Part shown: positions 35,354-47,555 of the stretch, piece by piece
How positions within the stretch are numbered: position 1 is the first letter of the stretch
Layout of the letters: each line of letters opens with the position of its first letter
Origin: Dallia pectoralis
Taxonomy: Eukaryota > Chordata > Actinopteri > Esociformes > Umbridae
Assembly (NCBI GenBank): GCA_029465975.1
Contig: CM055738.1
Span: 6,378,833-6,442,832, forward strand
DNA length: 64,000 bases
Direction of reading: 5' to 3'
Position numbers and translations under genes: made by a program
Notes under the pieces: model-generated
What the model saw: only the letters and a program-made list of their open reading frames with translations
Database searches by the model: none
Told to the model about the DNA's origin: nothing

Positions 35354-37745
35354 ATCCAGTACTGTGTATGATTGCAACTTGTCACAGCACATCCAATCAC
35401 CACACTTAAAACATTACTTCACCTATTGTGGCTAAAAGACTCCAGGGCGGCTTTTAACTCCAGCCGCACAAGGGCACCTTGGAAAACCTCATGCATCTAA
35501 TTAGCTTGTTGAAGATCAATATCATTTCCCAGAATGATATCCCTGAGACATGAAAGTTATCCAGTGGTTAATATAGGTGTTCTAGGGCATTTAGCACAAT
35601 ATAACTTCAATGTAAAAGTTAAATAGTAAAAACTTTAAACTGCCACATTAACAACTTCGTGTTAATACAATAATATATATATTTGCCTTCAACAAAACAC
35701 TATGAATATTCAGCTTAAAAAAATAATGTATCCTTCTACCTTATTAACATTCATTACACAAAGACCTACTAAACTAAAATCAATTGTGCAACCCCCAAAA
35801 AGGCCCCAAGAGTCAATAGGTCACACACTGGCATTTCTTGCTGATTCTACATGCCAAGCTTATTACTGGAAATAAGCTTTGGTCTTAGGTGTCAGGTAGA
35901 AGGTGAAAATAGCCTGCAGGAGGTTGCTCTATGTTCAGTATTTGGAGTACTTACTGTGAACACACACACCCTCACTTTCTAGACAACTCGAAAGGCCACG
36001 GTGTGCATATTGAAGAGGGTTTGTGTGACCGACAAACCAACAATATCTATCTATCTACTTCGAGTCAAACAAATATTTGGTAATGAGAGTTCACGTTGGA
36101 CAGTAGTAAAATTCCCTCATTCACCGCGTGTTGCACGGACATTACATCACCGTCAGACAGAACAACAACCTAATTATTGGTTTACACATGCAACGTTTGT
36201 CACGGTTCGGTTGAGCAGCGTGTTAGAATGGGCTTATTCCAGAACGGGGGTACACATTACCCACATTTCAGCTTAGCTTTGTCCACCCGAGTCAACACAG
36301 CCAGGCCATTCCCGAAACTGCGAGCACATATTTGAGGTGAGCTTTCAGCTGTTTTTACTTGAGGGCTGAGCGTGTTTTTTCAACCATAGTATGCTTCAAG
36401 GCAGGAAACGTTGTGTTTGGGTCTTCATGTCACCAGCACAAATTGGGGCACACAAAGCAGAAAAAGGACTGCGAGGACATGAGTCGTATTGCCTGTGGTT
36501 TTAAATCTCAGCGGCGTTTTCTCACGCCACAAACCAACACGAGGCCTTTTCACATGTCAATGAGATGTTCAAATCAGATTTATTTCAGTTATTATATTTC
36601 ATATAGAAACTGGAAAACACCACCCAACTGTCACTAGAATGGGTCTGTATTTCATTCCGGCTACACTACATGACAGAAAATCAGATAATCACCAAACGTC
36701 AACGGCGGATTCTGAAGAATGGGGGAAAGTAAACACTGAGTCGAAAACCAAATGAAACGCGAGCAGGCCGCCACTGTCATAATGGGTTTGATCGATTCTT
36801 TTACCCCAGTCGGGGACAGACTTCTGCAGTCCCAAATATGTTGTATGCATTCATGAAATCGAAGGGATATTCCTATCAGATATTATTACAAAATCTGACA
36901 CTTGTTGTGATCTGAACTGAAATTTGCCACAACATTGTGACAATAGCCGTTGCTTTCCGAATGCCTGAATCAAGGTTAAATCTTACCAGCAGCACGTCTG
37001 TAAACGTGTGTAGGCTTTTGTTTCGACCAAGCAAAGGGAGATGTATGTATGTCATATGAAATGTTATTATGGAGCCACCACAGGTTTGACCCTGTGACAA
37101 CAGCCGCAGTAACAATAAAGCTTAAAAAAATGTGCAAATTTAAAATCATCGGTAAGCTCACAGCAATCAAAAGTAACAAGCAACAGTCTGAAGACAGTCT
37201 CATAACAGCTTTACCACCCATATTGATGGCCATTGCGCCTCTATGACAGAAAAGCTTTATTAGTGCCTCAGGCTCTGAAAATGAAACGACACAGTTACTG
37301 TAACTATCACTAACGTCCAGGACACAGGACAGGACAGGAAAACTCATCAATTAGTGACTGTAACTAAATTATAAACTTGATTTGTAGAGAATGCCTGGTT
37401 AAAATGCACAACAATAACCATGTTTTCTATGAAATCTTACAATGCCATCATTTATGTTATACCACAGGCCGAAAAAAGATGGATTGAAATTATTATTTTT
37501 ATTGTTGGTTTTAAGAAATAACTGAAGTGTGTAATTTATATGCAAACAATGCATAATAAGCATCCCACAGTAGTTATCTTAATCATATTGACATAAATGC
37601 ATTATGCCACTGTGCAATGATAGTGGAAAGGTTTTGCATTTTGACTATCACCTGGGGAGCATGTAGTTACGACTCTGGGTGAAGTATTTTATGACAAACC
37701 TCAATAGGGTAGGTGACACTGCCTTCTTTTATCGTGTGACAAAAA
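35354..37745. other. Non-coding sequence
   Basis: No gene, transposon or array supported. Confidence 0.5.
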
Positions 37746-38534
37746 ACAACTCACTCATAGGACATCGCCATTAACAACTCACTCATAGGACACATCCCCA
37801 GTAACATCTCACTCATAGGACACATCCCCAGTAACATCTCACTCATAGGACATCTCCAGTAACATCTCACTCATAGGACATCGCCAGTAACAACTCACTC
37901 ATAGGACATCTCCAGTAACATCTCACACATAGGACATCCCCAGTAACATCTCACTCATAGGACATCCCCAGTAACATCTCACACATAGGACATCTCCAGT
38001 AACATCTCACTCATAGGACATCTCCAGTAACCCCCAGTAACATCTCACTCATAGGACATCTCCAGTAACCCCCAGTAACATCTCACTCATAGGACATCTC
38101 CAGTAACATCTCACTCATAGGACATCTCCAGTGACATCTCACAGATAGGACATCTCCAGTAACATCTCACTCATAGGACATCCCCAGTAACATCTCACTG
38201 ATAGGACATCCCCAGTAACATCTCACTCATAGGACACATCCCCAGTAACATCTCACTCATAGGACATCCCCAGTAACATCTCACTCATAGGACACATCCC
38301 CAGTAACATCTCACACATAGGACATCTCCAGTAACATCTCACTCATAGGACATCCCCAGTAACATCTCACACATAGGACATCCCCAGTAACATCTCACTC
38401 ATAGGACACATCCCCAGTAACATCTCACTCATAGGACATCTCCAGTAACATCTCACACATAGGACATCTCCAGTAACATCTCACTCATAGGACACATCCC
38501 CAGTAACATCTCACTCATAGGACATCTCCAGTAA
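37746..38534. repeat. 28-bp minisatellite, about 27 copies
   Basis: Units are AACATCTCACTCATAGGACA followed by TCTCCAGT or TCCCCAGT. A 30-base version has CACATCCCC. Variants ACTCAT, ACACAT and ACAGAT are interspersed. Confidence 0.97.
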
Positions 38535-39490
38535 TCCCAATGGTAACTTGTTTGTTATTCCCAATGCATCTGCCGGTTGCTGACTAGATATGCCACACAT
38601 GCTATAGGTTTTTAGCGCCAGCTGGTTTCAGAGCAAGCTGGCTGGGCTCCATGCTTTGCTGACCACGGTGGTTTCGTTGTGATTCATCTGACGTTATTGG
38701 CTCTCTAAATTGATGTCATGCATCCGCCCACTGGCCCCTATCTGTTACTTCGATTTGAACTACGCCCTAAATTACGACGAGTTCTCCCATCCTGGCTCTT
38801 CCCAAAAATATACAACTCCCCAGTCTGATCTTCGACTGCCAGAATAATAACTACCTACTATCAACTGATGTCCTTGTGCCAGTACGGTTGCTTCTATCTC
38901 AATTGTGGGTCACGTTGAAATACCGGTGAATCAATTACACAACCGGGAGCAACATTATCTCTCTCTGGTCTCATTCGGACTCTGGTCCCAATCCATCATC
39001 CTGGCCTGCTGAGCATGCAAGACGTGAACGTAGAACCATCCATGAGGTCACCTCTCTCTAAATGACTTCATTCTCCTCTGCACTCAGTCCGCTAACCCCA
39101 AAGAACATGTGCCCCGTGAACTAACATCTGACATCCGCAGAAGCATTGCAGCCACCTGGGCACTCTGGAGATGCCTCATCCATATCTGAACTTATGAACG
39201 CTTGAATGAAATGTACCCTTGAGATGTTCGAAGAGTATTAATAATAAATGCATAGAACCAAGTCACAACAGTTGTACCTCATCTGAAACCCTCAAAATAT
39301 AGGCATGTAAACGTTATAAACATTACACCACCTTAGATGTAGTTACATTACTATAACAAGGACACAGTGATAATATGGTTCATAGCTCTGTAAATACATT
39401 TTAGAGAGTGGCCCCATCTCACAGCGTTTCTTTTTTACAGAAACATCTAATAGGACCCTTTCGTAATTGTGTGAACTGCCAATTGCCACT
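38535..39490. other. Non-coding sequence
   Basis: No supported feature. Composition is slightly GC-richer than elsewhere. Confidence 0.45.
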
Positions 39491-39626
39491 TTAACTAACA
39501 GCCCTGCTTTATTTAACCAGCTAGGCTGATTGAGAACAAATTCTCATTTGCTACGGCAACCTGGGGAGAAGCTGGGAGATTGAACCCTGGACATCATACA
39601 TACAGAGCATGCACTCTACCAATAAG
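39491..39626. repeat. Possible SINE-like or dispersed repeat fragment
   Basis: TTTATTTAACCAGCTAGGCT, GATTGAGAACAAATTCTC and a GATTGAACCCTGGAC stretch resemble a dispersed fish repeat with a tRNA-like B-box remnant. Identified from memory, boundaries approximate. Confidence 0.4.
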
Positions 39627-39778
39627 CCTCTCTGCATAGGTGGATCGAATAGAGATGTTTGGCTCTGGCTTTGTTTCAATCCTTACGACCTCTCTAAACT
39701 TGTCTGGCTTTTGATGAGACTCTGCCAGAAACACGTGGCAGAAACATTTCTCTGGAGCATGCCCATTTAAATCCATAC

Positions 39779-40178
39779 TGTGGGGGAGGGTGAATTTTGG
39801 GGGAGGCTGTATGTGGGGGAGGCTGTATGTGGGGAGGCTGTATGTGGGGGAGGGTGTATGGGGGAGGGTGTATTTGGGGGAGGGCGTATTGGGGGGAGGG
39901 CGTATGGGGAGGGCGTATGTGGGGAGGGCGTATGGGGGGGCGGGGGGAGGGTGTGGGGAGGCGTATGGGGGGAGGCGTATTTGTGGGGGAGGGCGTATGT
40001 GGGGAGGGCGTATGTGGGGAGGGCGTGGGGGAGGGCGTATGTGGGGGGGGGCGTATGTGGGGAGGGCGTATGTGGGGGAGGGCGTATTTGGGGGAGGGCG
40101 TATTTGTGGGAGGGCGTATGTGGGGGAGGGCGTATGTGGGGGAGGGCGTATTTGGGGGAGGGCGTATGTGGGGGAGGG
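39779..40178. repeat. G-rich 14-20 bp minisatellite, more than 20 copies
   Basis: Units of GGGGGAGGGCGTATGTG type, almost purine-only on the plus strand, with many runs of three or more G. All three plus frames and two minus frames are open across it, a consequence of the composition. Confidence 0.95.
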
Positions 40179-40510
40179 CTGGCTCACACCTCATTTAGTA
40201 CCTTTGATTGGTACTTAAAATCAGACTTTTGTTCCATTTCATGTAATCATGCTTCTCGTATGCTGAACTTAATGTATTTTCTCATTATAGTAATACAAAT
40301 GTCTGTCTGAATAAAGCATTGCAGGTCCACTCTTCTCTTGTTTATCGTTGCTAACTCAATACTTCTGTGGACAGCTTCCAAATTACCCAACATGTTGGTC
40401 TTCCCACTGAGGATACATTAGAATAACTCATATCTCCCAGGACGTTTACGGAAAATCATAATGTTGCTTGATATCAAATCGTCAGGAGGCTTAAAAATGT
40501 TGTGCAGACG
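40179..40510. other. Short non-coding gap
   Basis: Nothing recognised between the G-rich array and the Tc1 remnant. Confidence 0.5.
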
Positions 40511-41205
40511 GAAATAATTCAGAAACCATTTCCCACATTTTCTTAAGTTACAGAATTCTATTTGATTTTATTCTTACACACAATACACCATAATGACAAA
40601 GCATAAACTGGATTTTAGAAATATAAGATGATCAATGAAGAAAATAATAACATAAATGCTACATTTACATACAGTATTCTGACTTATTGCTATTCTGGGG
40701 TGCGTCCCGTTCCCCTTGTTACAACTTGATTGGCGTCTACCTGTGCTAAATGCCAAACAAAGCAATCCAGTCAGAAGTGCCTTGGTCAGGGGGTTGTACA
40801 AGAACACAATGGTCAGTCGCATCGAGCTCCAGAGTTCCTGCATGAAGATAGACAGACCTTCCAGAAGGACAACCATCTGTGCTTTTATGGTAGAGAATAA
40901 AGCCTGACAGCCAGCTTGGATATTGACAAGGCACCTAAAGGACCATCAGACCTTGACAAACAGCATTCTCCGGTCTGATGAAAGCAAAATTAAACTATTT
41001 GGCCTGAATGTTAAGTAAAACGTCTAGAATAAACCAGGCACAGCTCATCACTTTGCCAATACCTTCCCTACAATGAAGCATTCTGGCAGCAGTATTGTGC
41101 TGGTTTATAGCGACAGAGACTGGGTGACTAGTGAGGATTGAGGGAAAGATAGTACAGGCAGATCTAATGTCCAGAACCTTCTCCAGAATGCTCAGAGTGT
41201 GTCAG
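40511..41205 (+). mobile_element. Degenerate Tc1-like transposon, 5' part
   Basis: AATTCAGAAACCATTTCCCA, ACAATACACCATAATGACAA, CGGTCTGATGAAAGCAA, TTTGGCCTGAATG and GACTGGGTGACTAGTGAGGA follow, in order, a common teleost Tc1 element. The transposase is on the plus strand and heavily frameshifted. The element stops after the catalytic-core region. Confidence 0.7.
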
Positions 41206-41360
41206 CCTGTGTCACAGCTCCCTACGAGGCCAGTCTAGCGCCACCTGTTGGCAGGCGTCGGCAGTCGCTCTCTCCGGTCTTCTAGCTGCACTGTACCCTC
41301 TATGTCACATGACAGCCTTGTTCCGTAATACACACCGGGTGTCCATTTCCCTGAATAGAA

Positions 41361-41727
41361 GCAATTAGAGTTAACTGGTGGAGCAATTAGGGTTAACTGG
41401 TGGAGCAATTAGGGTTAACTGGTGGAGCAATTAGGGTTAACTGGTGGAGCAATTAGGGTTAACTGGTGGAGCAATTAGGGTTAACTGGTGGAGCAATTAG
41501 GGTTAACTGGTGGAGCAATTAGGGTTAACTGGTGGAGCAATTAGGGTTAACTGGTGGAGCAATTAGGGTTAACTGGTGGAGCAATTAGGGTTAACTGGTG
41601 GAGCAATTAGGGTTAACTGGTAGAGCAATTAGGGTTAACTGGTGGAGCAATTAGGGTTAACTGGTGGAGCAATTAGGGTTAACTGGTGGAGCAATTAGGG
41701 TTAACTGGTGGAGCAGGAGCAATTAGG
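41361..41727. repeat. 22-bp minisatellite containing TTAGGGTTA, about 16.6 copies
   Basis: Units read GCAATTAGGGTTAACTGG plus TGGA. They are nearly uniform, with one GAG variant in the first unit and one TAGA near 41620. Each unit holds one and a half vertebrate telomere hexamers. Confidence 0.97.
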
Positions 41728-44659
41728 AAGGAGTGTGAGCATGGTTAACTGTCTCGTCCATGCAGGGACAGAACATCTTTCATATGGTTAGAGTTAGGGT
41801 TAACCCTAGGCACTAGGAACATTAGAACCAGGGACACTCCACACACACCTGTCAGATGCCATAACCATCCTCCATCTTGCCGCTGGTGTGAAGGAGTGTT
41901 TTCTATACATACAATTTTAGTGGCAGATTGGAGTGCCAACTCAACCAACATGATGAATGTGACAGGTACTTCATTATAAACCTGTAAAACTACAGTCTCA
42001 GACAGATCACTCTCGGTCAAGATAAACATCATCACATGTTTGTAAGATAACAGCACAGAGGAAATGGTTGGTTGATGTTATCTGTGGACGACCCTGATAT
42101 TCAAGCCAGTTAACCTTCAGAAGGCTGCTGGCCAGGACAAGCACCAACAAATTTGACACTAAATTGTGTCGGACAGTTTTTCTCCTACGAAACAATCCCA
42201 AGTAATCCCAGTGGATGTTATTTCACAATATTAAAAAAATCCAGTAAATAATTCCGGCAATTATTTTTCTGACAAAATATGTCTATAGTACAGAGGAATG
42301 CACGAGTGTCGCCCAAAATCAGAATTAACCAGATGAGTGACAGCCGTCCCGTTTCCCCCAGGGCATTTTCATCAACCTGACCCAACGATTTACACTCAAG
42401 ACTTATAGTCATTCACCTGAACCTGGTGCTTTCAGAGCATCAGACCTTTAAAGTGCCTTGCAGAAAGCATTTGTTGAACTAAAGTGTTGGACTTATTTCA
42501 AGCATGAGTAATTAAATGTTACTCTGAAAGACTTCTAAAAAACTATCAGTTATATTATGCATACATATTTTACCGATCAGAATGTGATCATATTGTTTTT
42601 TTATGGGCAGATATTGTTTACAGATATATTTGCCTGGGCGATGTATTCACTGAGTTTGTACCTAGTCGTTTAGACAAAAAACATAGAAGCTACGGCCAAC
42701 CTAAGTGGTAACTACTGTGCTGTAGTTACTGCAACTACATTTTACATTTTAAGAGCTTGCAAAGTTTTGGCCTAACTTTTTTTTTGAGACGTGGCGTTAA
42801 CAATGGACCCTGATTAAGTTTATGTTGTTTATGTTGTGATGTACAGTATGGGTCTCGAAAAGTCAAAACCTGCGTTTTCCTGACTTCCATGACAGCTAGC
42901 TATCTAACGTATGTTCTTACTGAGTGCCAAGCCCGTGAATTTGGGACTTTGGGCAGGGCTTTCGGGTTGGTACATATCATGCTGTGGAAACACCAGATGT
43001 TGGAGCTATTCGAATAGTAACGCGGATCATTTTCTCAGTACTAGGATTCTAGAGTGATCGAACAAACCGATCCCTGGTAAAAAAATAAATACAATTACAG
43101 AGTCACTGAGTCAATAGCACTATGGACCCGTGAAACTCAGTATTTAAAATAAAAAATTGCTTTGTTATTACAGTTTTACTACCATTATTTTTCGGAACCG
43201 AAAAGCCAAATTGCCACTTTGTCTTCATAGATTACATAATACGTTAGATGGTTTACACTGATAATACTATGCGATTTACATTTTTTCTACTTTGTATTTT
43301 TTCATAATTAATATTCAATGCATGCTGTGTATCGGAAGCGATCGTAGAGTTGGCCTACTTTCCATATGTCAAAGCCACATCTGATGAAGATGTGTAGGCT
43401 TCAGCGCGGGGGGGGGGGGTTAGTAGAATACATATTCACGAAGCTTTGCTTTATAGAGCATGATATCGAATTAGATGCTTTGTTAGATTATTCGACAGGC
43501 CTTGATAATAAAACACCTTTCATCCTAGTCCAATATGCAAAACGTGGGCATACTTAGCAGCTGCCAATGGCCAGCATTCTTGTGCATATATATAAGACTA
43601 ATTAAAAGACTAAACGGCTGCACTATTATGACAGCAGCTCAAGTTTGATCTTTTATTTAATAATTGGTCTTTCAATCAATCAACCTTCAGAAATGTTTCA
43701 AGTGAAGAGATTCAATGTGATTGTTTAAAGGACCAATTAGTGAACACATATCTAAATATCTTTGAATCAGCAGAGAAAAGTTATTTAAGATAAGCAGGGG
43801 TTTCATTGCTTTGTCAGCCAGCTGGCCGAAATGGCCCACACGGCTATAGTGTGGTTCCGTCACATTTTGAAGTACTAATCCTTCATATAATGGAGATTTT
43901 ATGTGTTCTTCTTTTTAAATGAATTGTCACAAATATCTAACAGAGTGTATTTTCTTCATCGTATTGGGATATTGGCGGTTTCAACCAAGATATTGCGAAG
44001 AGCATCTCTAAACGCACAACAAAAAACACCACACATCTTAAAGCAGAGAGCTGTGGGAAGAGGAACAACCCTAAAAGTTAGAGGACAGAACCTGAGGCTC
44101 AATTCGTTTTTTGCCGTTTTATATGCTTAATTAACTGATAGCTAATGGTCAGACTTTACTGGTGTAAACAACATAAAAGCATTGGACCTATCCTGCCTTG
44201 TGGTGGTGGTGGTGGTGGTGTAATGGTGTGGGGGATATTTTCTTGGTACCAATTGAGCATTATTTAAACACCACAGCCTACCTGAGTATTTTTTCCCGAC
44301 CATGTTCATACATTCGTGACCACAGTGTACCAATCTGCAGCAACTGTGTGATGCTATAATGTCATTATGGAACAAAAATAACAGATGAATGTCCCATGCA
44401 CTTCATTAAATCTATGCCACGAAGAATTAAAGCTGCTCGAACAACAACCCAGTACTATCAATATGTCAATAAAGTGGGCGATGAGGGAGTGAACGTATAT
44501 AAAAAATGTACGCACGCACACAGTTGCACTTCTAAATTACTGCCACAGGGACATTATTCACTTTCATCCATTGGTCATCTCCCTGTTAGCCAGTCAGAAA
44601 AAACACGTCTGAGGGGGTCGAAGCAATTGATAGGATTGTTTTAATTTTCCGCCTGCAGC

Positions 44660-45700
44660 CGGTTGGGAAACCAGTTCCATATTGGGCGGACGACAGAATT
44701 TACGTAACCAATTTGGGAGCCTTTCATTGAGCACATTTGCATTGCAGATTTGTCAGCGTAGTCGGCGGAAATCCGTTTACCCGTCGCTCGTGCTTCACAT
44801 GACGCCTCACATCTGGAAGAGCATCACAGGGATACGAGCGGGGTGGCGGGGGCGGAGGGGGTGGGGGTTAGTCTCAATATCCAACAAGTACACGGACGGA
44901 CGGGAGTGCCGCCCTGAGCAACCTCTGGGATCCCTTTGTCTAAATAGATTGGTGCGACGTGCAGCCCGGGACCTTTGGCTGGCTCGTTTCACTATTACCG
45001 GCGCCTCCGTGACAACCGGAGACCTTGAGAAGAGGCAGCGGGGGAGGGCTGGAGCTGGGCGGACGGCCGAGCCATGAATAAGCCCGGAGAATCGGAGCGA
45101 TCCCGGTTAATTCCGTCTCCCCTGAGCTAGCAATTTGCCTAATGCTCACATGAGTGAAATATGAAATGTAGCCTACTTTAGCGATTTCCATTACCAGAAT
45201 GCGGGTTGGAAAAAATCTAACGATAATAGGCTGAACATCTGAACAGCACAGCGGGGGTCCTCTCTGGGTCTCTTCACAGGGGAGTCGTACACGAAAGACA
45301 CTTTTAATCAGAAGGACGACAATGGAGCAGGTTATGCGCTGGCGTATTCAATAGGAAACCGGAACCTGAACACACGGCCAGCTATACGACGTTGTTAGTG
45401 AAAGGCGACGGGCGTGAACTCCAAACGAGACGTGGCCCGGTATGTGCGGGTCCACAGAGCCACGCGTTAAGGGAGTCGGGACCAATCGCAGGAAGTTCAA
45501 TCAATGGGCAAATGTGACAAAAAGCCGAGCGCGTGTATCGTGCGAATGGGCTTCGACTATACTCGGGCAATACGCCTCGCCTCGTGTGTCACCATCTCCT
45601 GTCACATGCCATTATATTAACATTTCCCGAAGATTAACGACGTGCGTTACATCAGCGGTGAGACGGTGGCTTTAGCTGGTGGCACGGGCCCATAAATCTC
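44660..45700. promoter_or_regulatory. Candidate CpG-rich promoter-type region (weak)
   Basis: Local rise in G+C and CpG, including GGCGGACGGCCGAGCC and CACGCGTTAAGGGAGTC, on an AT-rich background, more than 20 kb upstream of the first gulp1 coding exon. That exon needs a separate upstream non-coding exon. No TATA box, start site or 5' exon could be fixed, so the link to gulp1 is conjecture. Confidence 0.2.
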
Positions 45701-46732
45701 AGAGACTAACCACACATTTATGGCCCAAATCTACTTCAACAATGTAACGTTAATCTTCTAGAGATTTCCAGAGTTTTTGCGTGATGAGATATGTTCAACT
45801 TTCCATGCAATTCCGCTGAGAGCACTTTGGAGTAGGCCATATTATACCGTCGCCCACTGTTTTAAAAGTGTTGACCTCTATGTAAATCAGAGACTGGTAC
45901 TCCAAACCGCATCAAGGTCTTTTGCAATGTCATAGAACTTGTTACAGCTTCGCTATCCCACATTCACCAGACGTAGCAGAAGTTAAGAACAGGTACAACT
46001 CAAGTCAATGAATCTATCACATAAGTTCGATAGATGTAGAGATCCCCGTCAAAAAGGGCTTTAACCAAAGTCACAAATCCCACGGATGTTTTAAAGGCAC
46101 AGTCAACTGTCATTAAAATATCATCATTCCAGCAAACACCCCATCGCTGATATGATATACAGGGCAGTGGGCCTGGACAGGGAAAAAACGTTGCTGTCAG
46201 CTGCCTGGCAGGAGGGTCCTTCGTGAGATATACGTTCACCTCCCAAAAGAAGCCTTAATTAATTAGTCTGTGCGGTCAATTACAAATACTGAGCGCAAAT
46301 AAAGATGGTTTTGGGATCTCCAAGGGGAGCTAGATGTGAAGACTCAAGGAGAGCTCCAGAGTATAGGTTGTACATGAAATATTTTTTCCCGTAACCTTTT
46401 GCTAACAACTAGAATTCTTCTTCTCATTAGTGCTGTGTGTTCTGTGGTAGGGGAAGGAAGAAGCTATTAGGCTTTCTGGAACACAGGCTGGTTTGTACTA
46501 TTAAAACAGAACAGAAAACGAATGCTGTACCGTCACCTGACAACAACCAACCAGGTGCATTTTAAAATGACTCACTCATTTTGGGTTTTTGCATTTCTAT
46601 TTCATACAAACCTAAACGTGTGCTAGTGCAGCAGTGGGTCACATTCAAACTGAGTACAGCAGATTACCCCGCAAGTCCACCCTGTTTACACAGATCCCCC
46701 TGTGAACAATACCTCAGCAGAAACCAGACAGG

Positions 46733-46755
46733 CACACACACACACACACACACAC
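46733..46755. repeat. (CA)n microsatellite
   Basis: About 11 CA dinucleotides, uninterrupted. Confidence 0.9.
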
Positions 46756-47555
46756 AGCCTCGGCATCACAGAAAAAAAGTCGAAGAAAGTCAATGACACC
46801 CTGTCATTTACCCAGCAGACCGAATTGGAGGGAAAACATGTTGCATAAGAAGAACACCTGTTTACAGACTGAGTGGAAATAGATCGCAGTGTTCCGTGGT
46901 TAAATTAGGCAACCGTAGCTATCTCATTAGCGAAAAACCCTGCCAAAGCTAAAACCTGCCACCCTCGCACTGTCAACTACAGAATCTCCAAAAACACAAA
47001 GCAGTTATGTGCCATGCTGCAAACCTCCGATACCTCCCGGGCTAAAAACACACATTACCGTCTCGTCTTTTCATTACAAGATGTCTCGCACATCTTGTTG
47101 TCATCAAGTGCACTCGATGGTTTCCTGTCGTTATGTGGTGAGCCCTTGGTCATCATGACGTGCACGTGGACTACACCGTTCTCTCGAGTCCAACAAGAGA
47201 ACATATGATAATCAGGACAATTTCTGCATGTTCATTTTCTAGCATTAATACCCGAAACAGCACTGATATTATTCCATTACATGGAATTCCTCCTAATTAT
47301 CTGGGGGTGGCGGGGAAATGAACACACAAACAAAACAGTGAAAATGAGCTTTCCAGAGCTATTATTACTCCTGGAAATAGCAGGAATATCCCCAACTGAA
47401 TTAAAACAATTGCATTCTCTATATACGTCTTCTAGAACAAAAACAACAACAGTCAATAACAATAAACAGGGGAAAATCGAGGCTTTTAATCAGAAAATAA
47501 CATTTCTAGCGAAAAATAACCAACATGAAAGAGAGCACCGTTTCTATTACAAGTG

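Larger units (their letters stand above)
41728..47555. other. Non-coding sequence with CpG-richer stretches
   Basis: No coding exon recognised. Two GC/CpG-richer stretches (about 44660-45110 and 45240-45700) stand out from AT-rich flanks and are the best candidates in the window for a promoter-proximal region, perhaps of gulp1. Also present: a G-run at 43408-43419, (GGT)n at about 44202-44220 and (CA)n at 46733-46755. Confidence 0.4.

Noticed and set aside
37746..38534. CRISPR-like look of regularly spaced repeats
   Set aside because: Units are contiguous with no unique spacers, and the window is vertebrate. The same applies to the other arrays.
39594..40310. Proline-rich minus-strand frames and glycine-rich plus-strand frames
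   Set aside because: Product of the G-rich minisatellite. Open in five frames at once, no conserved domain.
42440..42520. AGTGCCTTGCAGAAAGCAT resembling a Tc1 terminal motif
   Set aside because: Isolated short match. No partner terminus or transposase text nearby.
44682..45077. 131-codon plus-strand frame in CpG-rich DNA
   Set aside because: High G+C lowers stop frequency. The peptide resembles nothing recognised. Kept only as a possible promoter-type region.
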